Shown: piece by piece, positions 37,167 to 51,262 of the stretch
Layout: every line of letters starts with the position of its first letter
Position numbering within the stretch: position 1 is the first letter of the stretch
From: Aphis gossypii
Lineage: Eukaryota > Arthropoda > Insecta > Hemiptera > Aphididae
Reading direction: 5' to 3'
DNA: 64,000 nucleotides
NCBI RefSeq assembly: GCF_020184175.1
Contig: NC_065533.1
Location: 54,660,351 to 54,724,350 of the forward strand
Notes under the pieces: model-generated
Databases searched by the model: none
What the model was told of the DNA's origin: nothing
What the model saw: only the letters and a program-made list of their open reading frames with translations
Made by a program: the position numbers and the translations under genes

Positions 37167-38989
37167 GAAAATTTTTTGCATTTTTCATCTTGAATTTTTT
37201 CTACCTATGATTTTAGGAAATGCTTTAATTTGTATACTATAATACTAGAATATTATAATATATACTTAAATTCTAAAACAATTTTTTATTTGTATAACAA
37301 TAAACAGCGCCAGGTACAATTAAAAATTTCGCATTGGGGTACATCAGTGAAATAGGTAACTAAAAAATTTACGATTTCGAGATAATTGAGTTTTGTTGAG
37401 TTTTTAATATCTTGAGTCGGTGATAAAAGTAAATGTTTGAAACTTGTTATTATATTATATTATTACTTATAGTAATATTTTATACAATGTACTATATAGG
37501 TATATAAGTACGTTTAAATACTATTAAACAATTAAACAATGTTTTAGATTCTGAACGGAGTGATTGATTTTACAATGATGTGTGGTTGTTTTGTGTCTGT
37601 CGTCTGCGTACACCATAACTTGTCGAAATAATGATTCCGATGGCAAAGTGAATATCTCTGGTGCATTATAGAAATTAAAAGTAAGAAATTTCCAGTAATT
37701 TTCAAAAGAATCGGGAAAAACTACCAAATAGTGACGGAAAACGGGAATTTTACGTAAAACATTTCTAAAATTTAATATATATAAACCCACAGATGACGGA
37801 TATGTGATTATACCTAAATCTTTGTTTGTAATACCTCAGAATAATTCTATTGTAATATGTTATCAAATAGTGATAAACTGATGACTGATAATGATAACAA
37901 CGGGTATATTATGTTAATAATTTAAATAAAAACCGACACAGCAACACTAAAAACAAATGAAATAAAAAAAATTCTATTCTAAGATTCATCAGACAGTACC
38001 TGATCGCCTACAATATATTTCAAAACATATAAATATATCAATACAATTCATCAGTCAAAATTATGAACACCGTATGAGCAACCGTGAAAAGGTAAGGTAG
38101 TGTTAGTGAAGTACAGGTAAAATAAATAAATGGTAAGAATATTACAAAGTATTTTTATCATTTTGTAAGTTTTCAATAAATGATATTCTACTGCCGTCAT
38201 TGATTATAGCTCAGGCTATAGTACATTGCTCTTATGATATAAGCGGACACGAATAATAATATACAGAAATACGGGACTAGACTATTTTTAATTTAACAAC
38301 CCTACTGTTAAAGTTTATAGGTAATATGATCAACAATTAAATAAAACAAAGGTACATAAGTGAACTCAAATTAATCATATTTAATTTCAGATAGAAAAGA
38401 GGAACAGCTGGGCGATTCCAGTAAAATCCATAACAGCAAAGCAGTAATCTATCAATTGTGAGCAAACTTAATCACACAGATTTCAATCTGAAGCCATAAG
38501 TCAACGTAAAACTAAATGAACAATAAGGGACTAAACTACTTTTAATAACTTGTTGAGACATAAGGGAACAAAAAATAATCGTATTCCATTTCACATTGAC
38601 AAGATAAACGGCTGGAAAATTTCAGCAAAGTAGATACAGGGGGAAAAAAACACATCTAGCAGCAATAATCAGCATATACACATAACAAAAACAAGAAAAT
38701 CAAAAGTGGAAAACAGGATCAAGAGACCAGCAGAAGAAGATTAATTTCATTTGATACAAAAACCTGTAACATTTGCACTACTTTCAATCATACACAGTTG
38801 AAATTAAAATCAATAGAAACCTTTTTAAATATACAGTAAACTATAATATACTTATTGAATAAAATGATAAAAATAATATAAAAAAAAAACAATAAAATCA
38901 TTTATCACTTGTATATGTGTGAAAATATGAAAAATTAACTTTAATGTGCTCATAAATAATTAAGTTTTCACTTTAATCAGATAAAACTA

Positions 38990-41715
38990 TAACCGTTGGA
39001 ATCATTTTAAAATTTAAAGTAACTATAATAAAACATATTGAGTAAAATGAATATATAAATTAAAAAAAACAAATAAATAAAATGTTATTATCAACTCTTA
39101 TTACGTGTAAATATGACAATTTTACTTTTAATTTTCTAATAAAATTAGTATGTATTTATTTTAACTTGAAACCTAAAGCATTAGAATCATTTTTGAATTT
39201 AAAAAAAACTATAATACTACATATTGAGTAAAATGAATGTATTAAATTTAAAAAAACAAATAAAATGTTATTATCAACTCTTATTACGTGTAAATATGAC
39301 AATTTTACTTTTAATTTTCTAATAAAAATTATGTATTATTTTAAACACTTGAAACCTAAACCATTAGAATCATTTTAAATTTTAAGTAACTATAAAAGTA
39401 CATATTGAGTAAAATGAATATATTACATTTAAAAAAAACAAATAAAAATGTTAATCAACTCCTATACGTGTAAATATGACAATTTTACTTTTAATCTCTA
39501 ATAAAAATTTATGTATTTATTTAAACACTTGAAACCTAAACCATTAGAATCATTTTTAAATTTTAAAAAACTATAAAAACTACATATTGAGTAAAATGAA
39601 TATATTACATTTAAAAAACAAATAAAATGTTATTATCAACTCTTATTACGTGTAAATATGACAATTTTACTTTTAATTTCTAATAAAAATTAGAGTATTA
39701 TTTAAACACTTGAAACCTAAACATTAGAATCATTTTTAAATTTAAAAAAACTATAATACTACTTATTGAGTAATATGAATGTATTACATTTTAAAAAACA
39801 AATAAAATGTTATTATCAACTCTTATTACGTGTAAATATGACAATTTTACTTTTAATTTTCTAATAAAAATTTAAGTATTTATTTTACACACTTGTAACC
39901 TAAACCATTAGAATCATTTTTAAATTTAAAAAAACTATAATACTACATATTGAGTAAAATGAATATATTAAATTTAAAAAATCAAATAAAATGTTATTAT
40001 CAACTCTTATTACGTGTAAATATGACAATTTTACTTTTAATTTTCTAATAAAACTTTATGTATTTATTTTAAACACTTGAAACCCAAACCATTAGAATCA
40101 TTTTTAAATTTAAAAAAACTATAATACTACTTATTGAGTAATATGAATGTATTACATTTTAAAAAACAAATAAAATGTTATTATCAAATCTTATTACGTG
40201 TAAATATGACAATTTTACTTTTAATTTTCTAATAAAAATTTATGTATTTATTTTATACACTTGAAACCTAAAGCATTAGAATCATTTTTGAATTTAAAAA
40301 AACTGTAAAATACATATGAGTAAAATGAATATATTAAATTTAAAAAAACAAATAAAATGTTATTATCAACTCTTATTACGTGTAAATATGACAATTTTAC
40401 TTTTAATTTTCTAATAAAATTTATGTATTTATTTTATACACTTGAAACCTAAAGCATTAGAATCATTTTTGAATTTAAAAAAACTGTAATTCTACATATT
40501 GAGTAAAATGAATATATTAAATTTAAAAAAACAAATAAAATGTTATTATCAACTCTTATTTCGTGTAAATATGACAATTTTACTTTTAATTTTCTAATAA
40601 AAATTAGAGTATTTATTTTACACACTTGAAACCTAAACCATTAGAATCATTTTTAAATTTAAAAAAACTATAAATTTACATATTGAGTAAAATGAATATA
40701 TTACATTTAAAAAAACAAATAAAATGTTATTATCAACTCTTATTACGTGTAAATATGACAATTTTACTTTTAATTTTCTAATAAAACTTTATGTATTTAT
40801 TTTAAACACTTGAAACCCAAACCATTAGAATCATTTTTAAATTTAAAAAAACTATAATACTACTTATTGAGTAATATGAATGTATTACATTTTAAAAAAC
40901 AAATAAAATGTTATTATCAAATCTTATTACGTGTAAATATGACAATTTTACTTTTAATTTTCTAATAAAAATTTATGTATTTATTTTATACACTTGAAAC
41001 CTAAAGCATTAGAATCATTTTTGAATTTAAAAAAACTGTAATTCTACATATTGAGTAAAATGAATATATTAAATTTAAAAAAACAAATAAAATGTTATTA
41101 TCAACTCTTATTACGTGTAAATATGACAATTTTACTTTTAATTTTCTAATAAAAATTTATGTATTTATTTTAAACACTTGAAACCTAAACCATTAGAATC
41201 ATTTTTAAATTTAAAAAAACTATAATACTACTTATTGAGTAATATGAATGTATTACATTTTAAAAAACAAATAAAATGTTATTATCAACTCTTATTACGT
41301 GTAAATATGACAATTTTACTTTTAATATTCTAATAAAAATTTAAGTATTTATTTTACACACTTGTAACCTAAACCATTAGAATCATTTTTAAATTTAAAA
41401 AAACTATAATACTACATATTGAGTAAATGAAATATTAAATTTAAAAAATCAAATAAAATGTTATTATCAACTCTTATTACGTGTAAATATGACAATTTTA
41501 CTTTTAATTTTCTAATTGAAATTTATGTATTTATTTTATACTCTTGAAACCTAAACCATTAGAATCATTATTAAATTTAAAAAAACTATAATACTACATA
41601 TTGAGTAAAATGAATATATTAAATTTAAAAAATCAAATAAAATGTTATTATCAACTCTTATTACGTGTAAATATGACAATTTTACTTTTAATTTTCTAAT
41701 AAAAATTTAAGTATT
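38990..41715 (+). repeat. Satellite array S3, about 15 monomers
   Basis: 184-bp monomers including a subtype with AAAGCATTAGAATCATTTTTG and ACTGTAATTCTACA that is common here and in S4 but absent from S1. The first roughly 700 bp contain many one-base losses. A group of monomers is repeated (compare 40030-40240 with 40760-40990). Confidence 0.92.
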
Positions 41716-42044
41716 CATTCTAATCGCTTTCTTTAGATATGTACCTACTTAATTCTAATTTTCATTTAAGAATTTTTATTATTGATAACTTTCAACACTT
41801 AAGTATGAAATTCTACTATACTAAAGGAATATCGTAAAAGATTACTGGTGGTATACCGTGTACGAAAAACATTCAAACACAATCTTTTATCGCATGATAC
41901 TGAGTGTGAGATAAATGACCGGTTTTGTTATAATATGGGTATTGTCGTTACAGCTGCAGTTTTCGTTTGAGCTGCACTCGACCCAATGGAAATAAAGGAA
42001 ATTTAAATGGGATTTTTGTTTAGATTAGACACTGCCACACGGGA

Positions 42045-42284
42045 TTAAATTGATGATGGTTTCGATCCTATTGTCGGAATGTGCATTTTAGGTATTGAGT
42101 ACATACTCGGCTTATTTATTCGTTTATATGTTATAAACGATACGTGCTGTGTGCTCTTATTGGGACCAGCTGCCGGCACCCACAGAATAATATAGTATGT
42201 CAAGTGTTCGTATTTGAAGCTGTTTATTTCCGCCACTACAGACAATAATATCATGACACTATTAGTTAAATTACACGAGATCAT
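42045..42284 (-). CDS. Hypothetical 79-aa ORF in R flank (U3)
   Basis: The frame starts MISCNLTNSVMILLSVVAEI and has a copy of equal length in U4 (51589-51828) and a 71-codon version in U2 (35825-36040). In U1 a 4-bp insertion near 23252 breaks it. Conservation follows the repeat itself, and no family is recognised. It lies antisense and upstream of the 64-aa frame. A chance frame is the simplest view. Confidence 0.15.
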   Translation of the reverse strand: MISCNLTNSVMILLSVVAEINSFKYEHLTYYIILWVPAAGPNKSTQHVSFITYKRINKPSMYSIPKMHIPTIGSKPSSI

Positions 42285-42800
42285 GTGTTGTAGTTGTAGC
42301 TATAGTTTCAAACAGAGTTTGCAAAGTGCGGCATTTTTGCCTATAGTAAACAACTCTGAATAATTAATAACGTGCTTAGTATAAATATCAAAACAATGAT
42401 ATCTTGGTGAAATAAAAATTGAAAATAAATAATCATATTGAATAGTTCCATTGCATTTATCAGGTATATTTTCATATGAAACTATGGACTTTACTTTGAA
42501 AAATATTATATTTATTTATTTAGAACTGCCAAAAACTACTAATAATAAATTGTCATTTTTTTCAAAATTGAATGGATGGTAATTACGGCATACTTCCTTA
42601 GTAAACAGCAGTTAAACTACAGTACAATATCAATAGTTTTAAGGTCACTATTGATAGTTTTCAAATTTCGATACCTAGTCGTTATTATTTATACAAATTA
42701 CAAAATTACAAATAATTGGTATATTTAGATTTGACCAAAATCCACAGATAAAATAAAATGATTTAATTTTTCATTTAATCTGTGATAAGACGTTAATTTT

Positions 42801-42995
42801 ATGTTAAAAATAACGTTATTAGTTTTATCTGTGATACAATCTATACTAATAGTTAATACAATAATACATAGTTTTAAAAATTTAAGTTGTTACGTTTTTG
42901 ATTGTTATTTTGATAATTTAAAATGGACAAAAGAACATTTGTCTGATGATTTGTCTTATTTTACTATAAGATTAGAAGTACTGACAAAAATTTAG
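42801..42995 (+). CDS. Hypothetical 64-aa ORF with signal-peptide-like start (U3 R flank)
   Basis: Intact U3 counterpart of the frame at 23859, with Asp replacing Gly in HLSDDLSYF. See that entry for features and doubts. Confidence 0.25.
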   Translation: MLKITLLVLSVIQSILIVNTIIHSFKNLSCYVFDCYFDNLKWTKEHLSDDLSYFTIRLEVLTKI

Positions 42996-43033
42996 CCAAA
43001 TGTTTCAAGTGTAAAAAAGAGTACAGTACATTG

Positions 43034-43061
43034 TATGTGTGTGTGTGTGTGTGTGTGTGTA
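43034..43061. repeat. GT microsatellite in R flank, length-variable between units
   Basis: About 13 GT/TG repeats here. The counterparts at 24094-24110 (U1), 36788-36813 (U2, interrupted by TTGG) and 52452-52470 (U4, with a TTT) differ in length. Confidence 0.8.
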
Positions 43062-43342
43062 GTTCGTGTTTAGTGTAGTCCGGACACGTACGTTTCTCCA
43101 GCCCCCTCCCACTTTTTTATTATAAAAATTTTTTTATGCAATTATTTAGCATATAATTAGCATGAATTTCCACGACTTTTTTTGTAATTTGCACGATTTT
43201 AGATTGTGCGTAAAATCTAAAAATATCCATGGGGGGCTGAAGAAATATTTCACCAGTCCCGCCAAATATAAATAAAGACAAATCAGAATTAATTCCTGTG
43301 CCAATATGTAGCACGTAATTAGCATGAAGTTGCAGGACTTAC

Positions 43343-43414
43343 TCGTCGGTAGTATAGTGGTAAGTATCCCCGCCTGTCACGTGGAAGACCGAGGTTCGAT
43401 TCCCCGCCGGGGAG
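43343..43414 (+). pseudogene. tRNA-Asp-like pseudogene at start of U4
   Basis: 72 nt with anticodon GTC, intact 3' acceptor strand and TTCGATTCC. It has the G-G mismatch at acceptor position 3, GTGGA in the anticodon stem and one T-stem mismatch. It is the best-preserved of the three internal copies, and residual RNA polymerase III transcription is conceivable. Confidence 0.82.
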
Positions 43415-45239
43415 GAAAAATTTTTTGCATTTTTCATCTTGAATTTTTTTCTACCTATGATTTTAGGAAATGCTTTAATTTGTATACTATAATACTAGTA
43501 ATATTATAATATATACTTAAATTCTAAAACAATTTTTTTATTTGTATAACAATAAACAGCGCCAGGTACAATTAAAAATTTCGCATTGGGGTACATCAGT
43601 GAAATAGGTAACTAAAAAATTTACGATTTCGAGATAATTGAGTTTTGAAGTTTTTAATATCTTGAGTCGGTGATAAAAGTAAATGTTTGAAACTTTGTTA
43701 TTATATTATATTATTACTTATAGTAAATATTTTATACAAATGTACTATATAGGTATATAAGTACGTTTAAATACTATTAAACAATTAAACAATGTTTTAG
43801 ATTCTGAACGGAGTGATTGATTTTACAATGATGTGTGTGTTGTTTTGTGTCTGTCGTCTGCGTACACCATAACTTGTCGAAATAATGATTCCGATGGCAA
43901 AGTGAATATCTCTGGTGCATTATAGAAATTAAAAGTAAGAAATTTCCAGTAATTTTCAAAAGAATCGGGAAAAACTACCAAATAGTGACGGAAAACGGGA
44001 ATTTTTACGTAAAACATTTCTAAAATTTAATATATATAAACCCACAGATGACGGATATGTGATTATACCTAAATCTTTGTTTGTAATACCTCAGAATAAT
44101 TCTATTGTAATATGTTATCAAATAGTGATAAACTGATGACTGATAATGATAACAACGGGTATATTATGTTAATAATTTAAATAAAAAACCGACACAGCAA
44201 CACTAAAAACAAATGAAATAAAAAAAATTCTATTCTAAGATTCATCAGACAGTACCTGATCGCCTACAATATATTTCAAAACATATAAATATATCAATAC
44301 AATTCATCAGTCAAAATTATGAACACCGTATGAGCAACCGTGAAAAGGTAAGGTAGTGTTAGTGAAGTACAGGTAAAATAAATAAATGGTAAGAATATTA
44401 CAAATATTTTTATCATTTTGTAAGTTTTCAATAAATGATATTCTACTTGCCGTCATTGATTATAGCTCAGGCTATAGTACATTGCTCTTATGATATAAGC
44501 GGACACGAATAATAATATACAGAAACGGGACTAGACTTTTTAATTTAACAACCCTACTGTTAAAGTTTATAGGTAATATGATCAACAATTAAATAAAACA
44601 AAGGTACATAAGTGAACTCAAATTAATCATATTTAATTTCAGATAGAAAAGAGGAACAGCTGGGCGATTCCAGTAAAATCCATAACAGCAAAGCAGTAAT
44701 CTATCAATTGTGAGCAAACTTAATCACACAGATTTCAATCTGAAGCCATAAGTCAACGTAAAACTAAATGAACAATAAGGGACTAAACTACTTTTAATAA
44801 CTTGTTGAGACATAAGGGAACAAAAAATAATCGTATTCCATTTCAGATTGACAAGATAAACGGCTGGAAAATTTCAGCAAAGTAGATACAGGGGAAAAAA
44901 ACACATCTAGCAGCAATAATCAGCATATACACATAACAAAAAACAAGAAAATCAAAAGTGGAAAACAGGATCAAGACGACCAGCAGAAGATTAATTTCAT
45001 TTGATACAAAACCTGTAACATTTGCACTACTTTCAATCATACACAGTTGAAATTAAAATCAATAGAACCCTTTTTAAATATACAGTAACTATAATAATAC
45101 TTATTGAATAAAATGATAAAAATAATATAAAAAAAACAATAAAATCATATTATCACTTTGTATATGTGTGAAAATATGACAAATTAACTTTAAATGTGCT
45201 CATAAAATAATTAAGTTTTCACTTTAATCAGATAAAACT

Positions 45240-48200
45240 ATAACCGTTGGAATCATTTTAAAATTTAAAGTAACTATAATAAAACATATTGAGTAAAATG
45301 AATATATTAAATTAAAAAAAAAACAAATAAATGTTATTATCAACTTATTATTACGTGTAAATATGACAATTTTACTTTTAATTTTAATAAAATTTATGTA
45401 TTTATTTTAAACACTTGAAACCTAAAGCATTAGAATCATTTTTGAATTTAAAAAAACTATAATACTACATATTGAGTAAAATGAATGTATTAAATTTAAA
45501 AAAACAAATAAAATGTTATTATCAACTCTTATTACGTGTAAATATGACAATTTTACTTTTAATTTTCTAATAAAAATTATGAGTATTTATTTAAACACTT
45601 GAAACCTAAACCATTAGAATCATTTTTAAATTTTAAGTAACTATAAAAGTACATATTGAGTAAAATGAATATATTACATTTAAAAAAACAAATAAAATGT
45701 TATTATCAACTCCTATTACGTGTAAATATGACAATTTACTTTTAATCTTCTAATAAAAATTTATGTATTTTTTTTTTAAACTTGAAACCTAAACCATTAG
45801 AATCATTTTAAATTTAAAAAACTATAAAACATATTGAGTAAAATGAATATATTACATTTAAAAAACAAATAAAATGTTATTATCAACTCTTATTACGTGT
45901 AAATATGACAATTTTACTTTTAATTTTCTAATAAAATAGAGTATTTATTTTAAACACTTGAAACCTAAACCATTAGAATCATTTTTAAATTTAAAAAAAC
46001 TATAATACTACTTATTGAGTAATATGAATGTATTAATTTTAAAAACAAATAAAATGTTATTATCAACTCTTATTACGTGTAAATATGACAATTTTACTTT
46101 TAATTTTCTAATAAAAATTTAAGTATTTATTTTACACACTTGTAACCTAAACCATTAGAATCATTTTTAATTTTAAAAAAACTATAATACTACATATTGA
46201 GTAAAATGAATATATTAAATTTAAAAAATCAAATAAAATGTTATTATCAAATCTTATTACGTGTAAATATGACAATTTTACTTTTAATTTTCTAATAAAA
46301 TTTAGTGTATTTATTTTATACACTTGAAACCTAAAGCATTAGAATCATTTTGAATTTAAAAAAACTGTAATTCTACATATTGAGTAAAATGAATATATTA
46401 AATTTAAAAAAACAAATGAAAATGTTATTATCAACTCTTATTACGTGTAAATATGACAATTTTACTTTTAATTTTCTAATAAAAATTTATGTATTTATTT
46501 TATACACTTGAAACCTAAAGCATTAGAATCATTTTTGAATTTAAAAAAACTGTAATTCTACATATTGAGTAAAATGAATATATTAAATTTAAAAAAACAA
46601 ATAAAATGTTATTATCAACTCTTATTACGTGTAAATATGACAATTTTACTTTTAATTTTCTAATAAAAATTTATGTATTTATTTTAAACACTTGAAACCT
46701 AAAGCATTAGAATCATTTTTGAATTTAAAAAAACTATAATACTACATATTGAGTAAAATGAATGTATTAAATTTAAAAAAACAAATAAAATGTTATTATC
46801 AACTCTTATTACGTGTAAATATGACAATTTTACTTTTAATTTTCTAATAAAAATTTATGTATTTATTTTAAACACTTGAAACCTAAACCATTAGAATCAT
46901 TTTTAAATTTTAAGTAACTATAAAAGTACATATTGAGTAAAATGAATATATTACATTTAAAAAAACAAATAAAATGTTATTATCAACTCCTATTACGTGT
47001 AAATATGACAAATTTACTTTTAATTTTCTAATAAAAATTTATGTATTTATTTTAAACACTTGAAACCTAAAGCATTAGAATCATTTTTGAATTTAAAAAC
47101 TATAATACTACATATTGAGTAAATGAATGTATTAAATTTAAAAAAAAACAAAAAAATGTTATTATCAACTCTTATTACGTGTAAATATGACAATTTTACT
47201 TTTAATTTTCTAATAAAAATTTATGTATTTATTTTAACACTTGAAACCTAAACCATTAGAATCATTTTTAAATTTTAAGTAACTATAAAAGTACATATTG
47301 AGTAAAATGAATATATTACATTTAAAAAAACAAATAAAATGTTATTATCAACTCCTATTACGTGTAAATATGACAATTTTACTTTTAATCTTCTAATAAA
47401 AATTTATGTATTTATTTTAAACACTTGAAACCTAAACCATTAGAATCATTTTTAAATTTAAAAAAACTATAAAACTACATATTGAGTAAAATGAATATAT
47501 TACATTTAAAAAAACAAATAAAATGTTATTATCAACTCTTATTACGTGTAAATATGACAATTTTACTTTTAATTTTCTAATAAAAATTAGAGTATTTATT
47601 TTAAACACTTGAAACCTAAACCATTAGAATCATTTTTAAATTTAAAAAAACTATAATACTACTTATTGAGTAAATGAATGTATTACATTTTAAAAAAACA
47701 AATAAAATGTTATTATCAACTCTTATTACGTGTAAATATGACAATTTTACTTTTATTTTCTAATAAAATTTAAGTATTTATTTTACACACTTGTAACCTA
47801 AACCATTAGAATCATTTTTAAATTTAAAAAAACTATAATACTACATATTGAGTAAAATGAAATATTAAATTTAAAAAATCAAATAAAATGTTATTATCAA
47901 ATCTTATTACGTGTAAATATGACAATTTTACTTTTATTTTCTAATAAAATTTATGTATTTATTTATACACTTGAAACCTAAAGCATTAGAATCATTTTTG
48001 AATTTAAAAAAACTGTAATTCTACATATTGAGTAAAATGAATATATTAAATTTAAAAAAACAAATGAAATGTTATTATCAACTCTTATTACGTGTAAATA
48101 TGACAATTTTACTTTTAATTTTCTAATAAAAATTTATGTATTTATTTTATACACTTGAAACCTAAAGCATTAGAATCATTTTTGAATTTAAAAAAACTGT

Positions 48201-51200
48201 AATTCTACATATTGAGTAAAATGAATATATTAAATTTAAAAAAACAAATAAAATGTTATTATCAACTCTTATTACGTGTAAATATGACAATTTTACTTTT
48301 AATTTTCTAATAAAAATTTATGTATTTATTTTAAACACTTGAAACCTAAAGCATTAGAATCATTTTTGAATTTAAAAAAACTATAATACTACATATTGAG
48401 TAAAATGAATGTATTAAATTTAAAAAAAAAAAATAAAATGTTATTATCAACTCTTATTACGTGTAAATATGACAATTTTACTTTAATTTTCTAATAAAAA
48501 TTTATGTATTATTTTAAACACTTGAAACCTAAACCATTAGAATCATTTTTAAATTTTAAGTAACTATAAAAGTACATATTGAGTAAAATGAATATATTAC
48601 ATTTAAAAAAACAAACAAATAAAATGTTATTATCAACTCCTATTACGTGTAAATATGACAAATTACTTTTAATTTTCTAATAAAAATTTATGTATTTATT
48701 TTAAACACTTGAAACCTAAAGCATTAGAATCATTTTTGAATTTAAAAAAACTATAATACTACATATTGAGTAAAATGAATGTATTAAATTTAAAAAAACA
48801 AATAAAATGTTATTATCAACTCTTATTACGTGTAAATATGACAATTTTACTTTTAATTTTCTAATAAAAATTTATGTATTTATTTTAAACACTTGAAACC
48901 TAAACCATTAGAATCATTTTTAAATTTTAAGTAACTATAAAAGTACATATTGAGTAAAATGAATATATTACATTTAAAAAAACAAATAAAATGTTATTAT
49001 CAACTCCTATTACGTGTAAATATGACAATTTTACTTTTAATCTTCTAATAAAAATTTATGTATTTATTTTAAACACTTGAAACCTAAACCATTAGAATCA
49101 TTTTTAAATTTAAAAAAACTATAAAACTACATATTGAGTAAAATGAATATATTACATTTAAAAAAACAAATAAAATGTTATTATCAACTCTTATTACGTG
49201 TAAATATGACAATTTTACTTTTAATTTTCTAATAAAAATTAGAGTATTTATTTTAAACACTTGAAACCTAAACCATTAGAATCATTTTTAAATTTAAAAA
49301 AACTATAATACTACTTATTGAGTAATATGAATGTATTACATTTTAAAAAACAAATAAAATGTTATTATCAACTCTTATTACGTGTAAATATGACAATTTT
49401 ACTTTTAATTTTCTAATAAAAATTTAAGTATTTATTTTACACACTTGTAACCTAAACCATTAGAATCATTTTTAAATTTAAAAAAACTATAATACTACAT
49501 ATTGAGTAAAATGAATATATTAAATTTAAAAAATCAAATAAAATGTTATTATCAAATCTTATTACGTGTAAATATGACAATTTTACTTTTAATTTTCTAA
49601 TAAAAATTTATGTATTTATTTTATACACTTGAAACCTAAAGTATTAGAATCATTTTTGAATTTAAAAAAACTGTAATTCTACATATTGAGTAAAATGAAT
49701 ATATTAATTTAAAAAAACAAATAAAATGTTATTATCAACTCTATTACGTGTAAATATGACAATTTTACTTTTAATTTTCTAATAAAAATTTATGTATTAT
49801 TTTATACACTTGAAACCTAAAGCATTAGAATCATTTTTGAATTTAAAAAAAACTGTAATTCTACATATTGAGTAAAATGAATATATTAAATTTAAAAACA
49901 AAATAAAATGTTATTATCAACTCTTATTCGTGTAAATATGACAATTTTACTTTTAATTTTCTAATAAAAATTAGAGTATTTATTTTACACACTTGAAACC
50001 TAAACCATTAGAATCATTTTTAAATTTAAAAAAACTATAAATTTACATATTGAGTAAAATGAATATATTAATTAAAAAAAACAAATAAAATGTTATTATC
50101 AACTCTTATTACGTGTAAATATGACAATTTTACTTTTAATTTTCTAATAAAACTTTATGTATTTATTTTAAACACTTGAAACCCAAACCATTAGAATCAT
50201 TTTTAAATTTAAAAAAACTATAATACTACTTATTGAGTAATATGAATGTATTACATTTTAAAAAACAAATAAAATGTTATTATCAACTCTTATTACGTGT
50301 AAATATGACAATTTTACTTTTAATATTCTAATAAAAATTTATAAGTATTTATTTTACACACTTGTAACCTAAACCATTAGAATCATTTTAAATTTAAAAA
50401 AACTATAATACTACATATTGAGTAAAATGAATATATTAAATTTAAAAAATCAAATAAAATGTTATTATCAATCTTATTACGTGTAAATATGACAATTTTA
50501 CTTTTAATTTTCTAATAAAAATTTATGTATTTATTTTATACACTTGAAACCTAAAGCATTAGAATCATTTTTGAATTTAAAAAAACTGAATTTACATATT
50601 GAGTAAAATGAATATATTAAATTTAAAAAAACAAATAAAATGTATTATCAACTCTTATTACGTGTAAATATGACAATTTTACTTTTAATTTTCTAATAAA
50701 AATTTATGTATTTATTTTTAAACACTTGAAACCTAAACCATTAGAATCATTTTTAAATTTAAAAAAACTATAATACTACTTATTGAGTAATATGAATGTA
50801 TTACTTTTTAAAAAACAAATAAAATGTTATTATCAACTCTTATTACGTGTAAATATGACAATTTACTTTTAATATTCTAATAAAAATTTAAGTATTATTT
50901 TACACACTTGTAACCTAAACCATTAGAATCATTTTTAAATTTAAAAAAACTATAATAACTACATATTGAGTAAAATGAATATATTAAATTTAAAAAATCA
51001 AATAAAATGTTATTATCAACTCTTATTACGTGTAAATATGACAATTTTACTTTTAATTTTCTAATTGAAATTTATGTATTTATTTTATACTCTTGAAACC
51101 TAAACCATTAGAATCATTATTAAATTTAAAAAAACTATAATACTACATATTGAGTAAAATGAATATATTAATTTAAAAAATCAAAAAATGTTATTATCAA

Positions 51201-51262
51201 CTCTTATTACGTGTAAATATGACAATTTACTTTTAATTTTCTAATAAAAATTAAGTATTCAT
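45240..51262 (+). repeat. Satellite array S4, about 33 monomers with a 9-monomer higher-order repeat
   Basis: Built of 184-bp monomers of several subtypes. A marker variant TAGAGTATTTATTTTAAACAC recurs at about 45937, 47589 and 49241, spaced 1652-1653 bp, or nine monomers, and the subtype order between markers is the same in each interval. This is a genuine higher-order repeat. The last part (49700-51260) is less regular. Confidence 0.92.

Larger units (their letters stand above)
37093..43342 (+). repeat. Macro-repeat unit U3 (6.25 kb)
   Basis: tRNA-like start, spacer, L flank (37823-38990), array S3 (38990-41715) and R flank (41716-43342). It retains the CGGACACGAATAATAAT segment (38244-38260) lost from U1 and U2, and shares variants with U4 (for example TTCTATTGTAATATG near 37846), so U3 and U4 are closest relatives. 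Confidence 0.9.
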
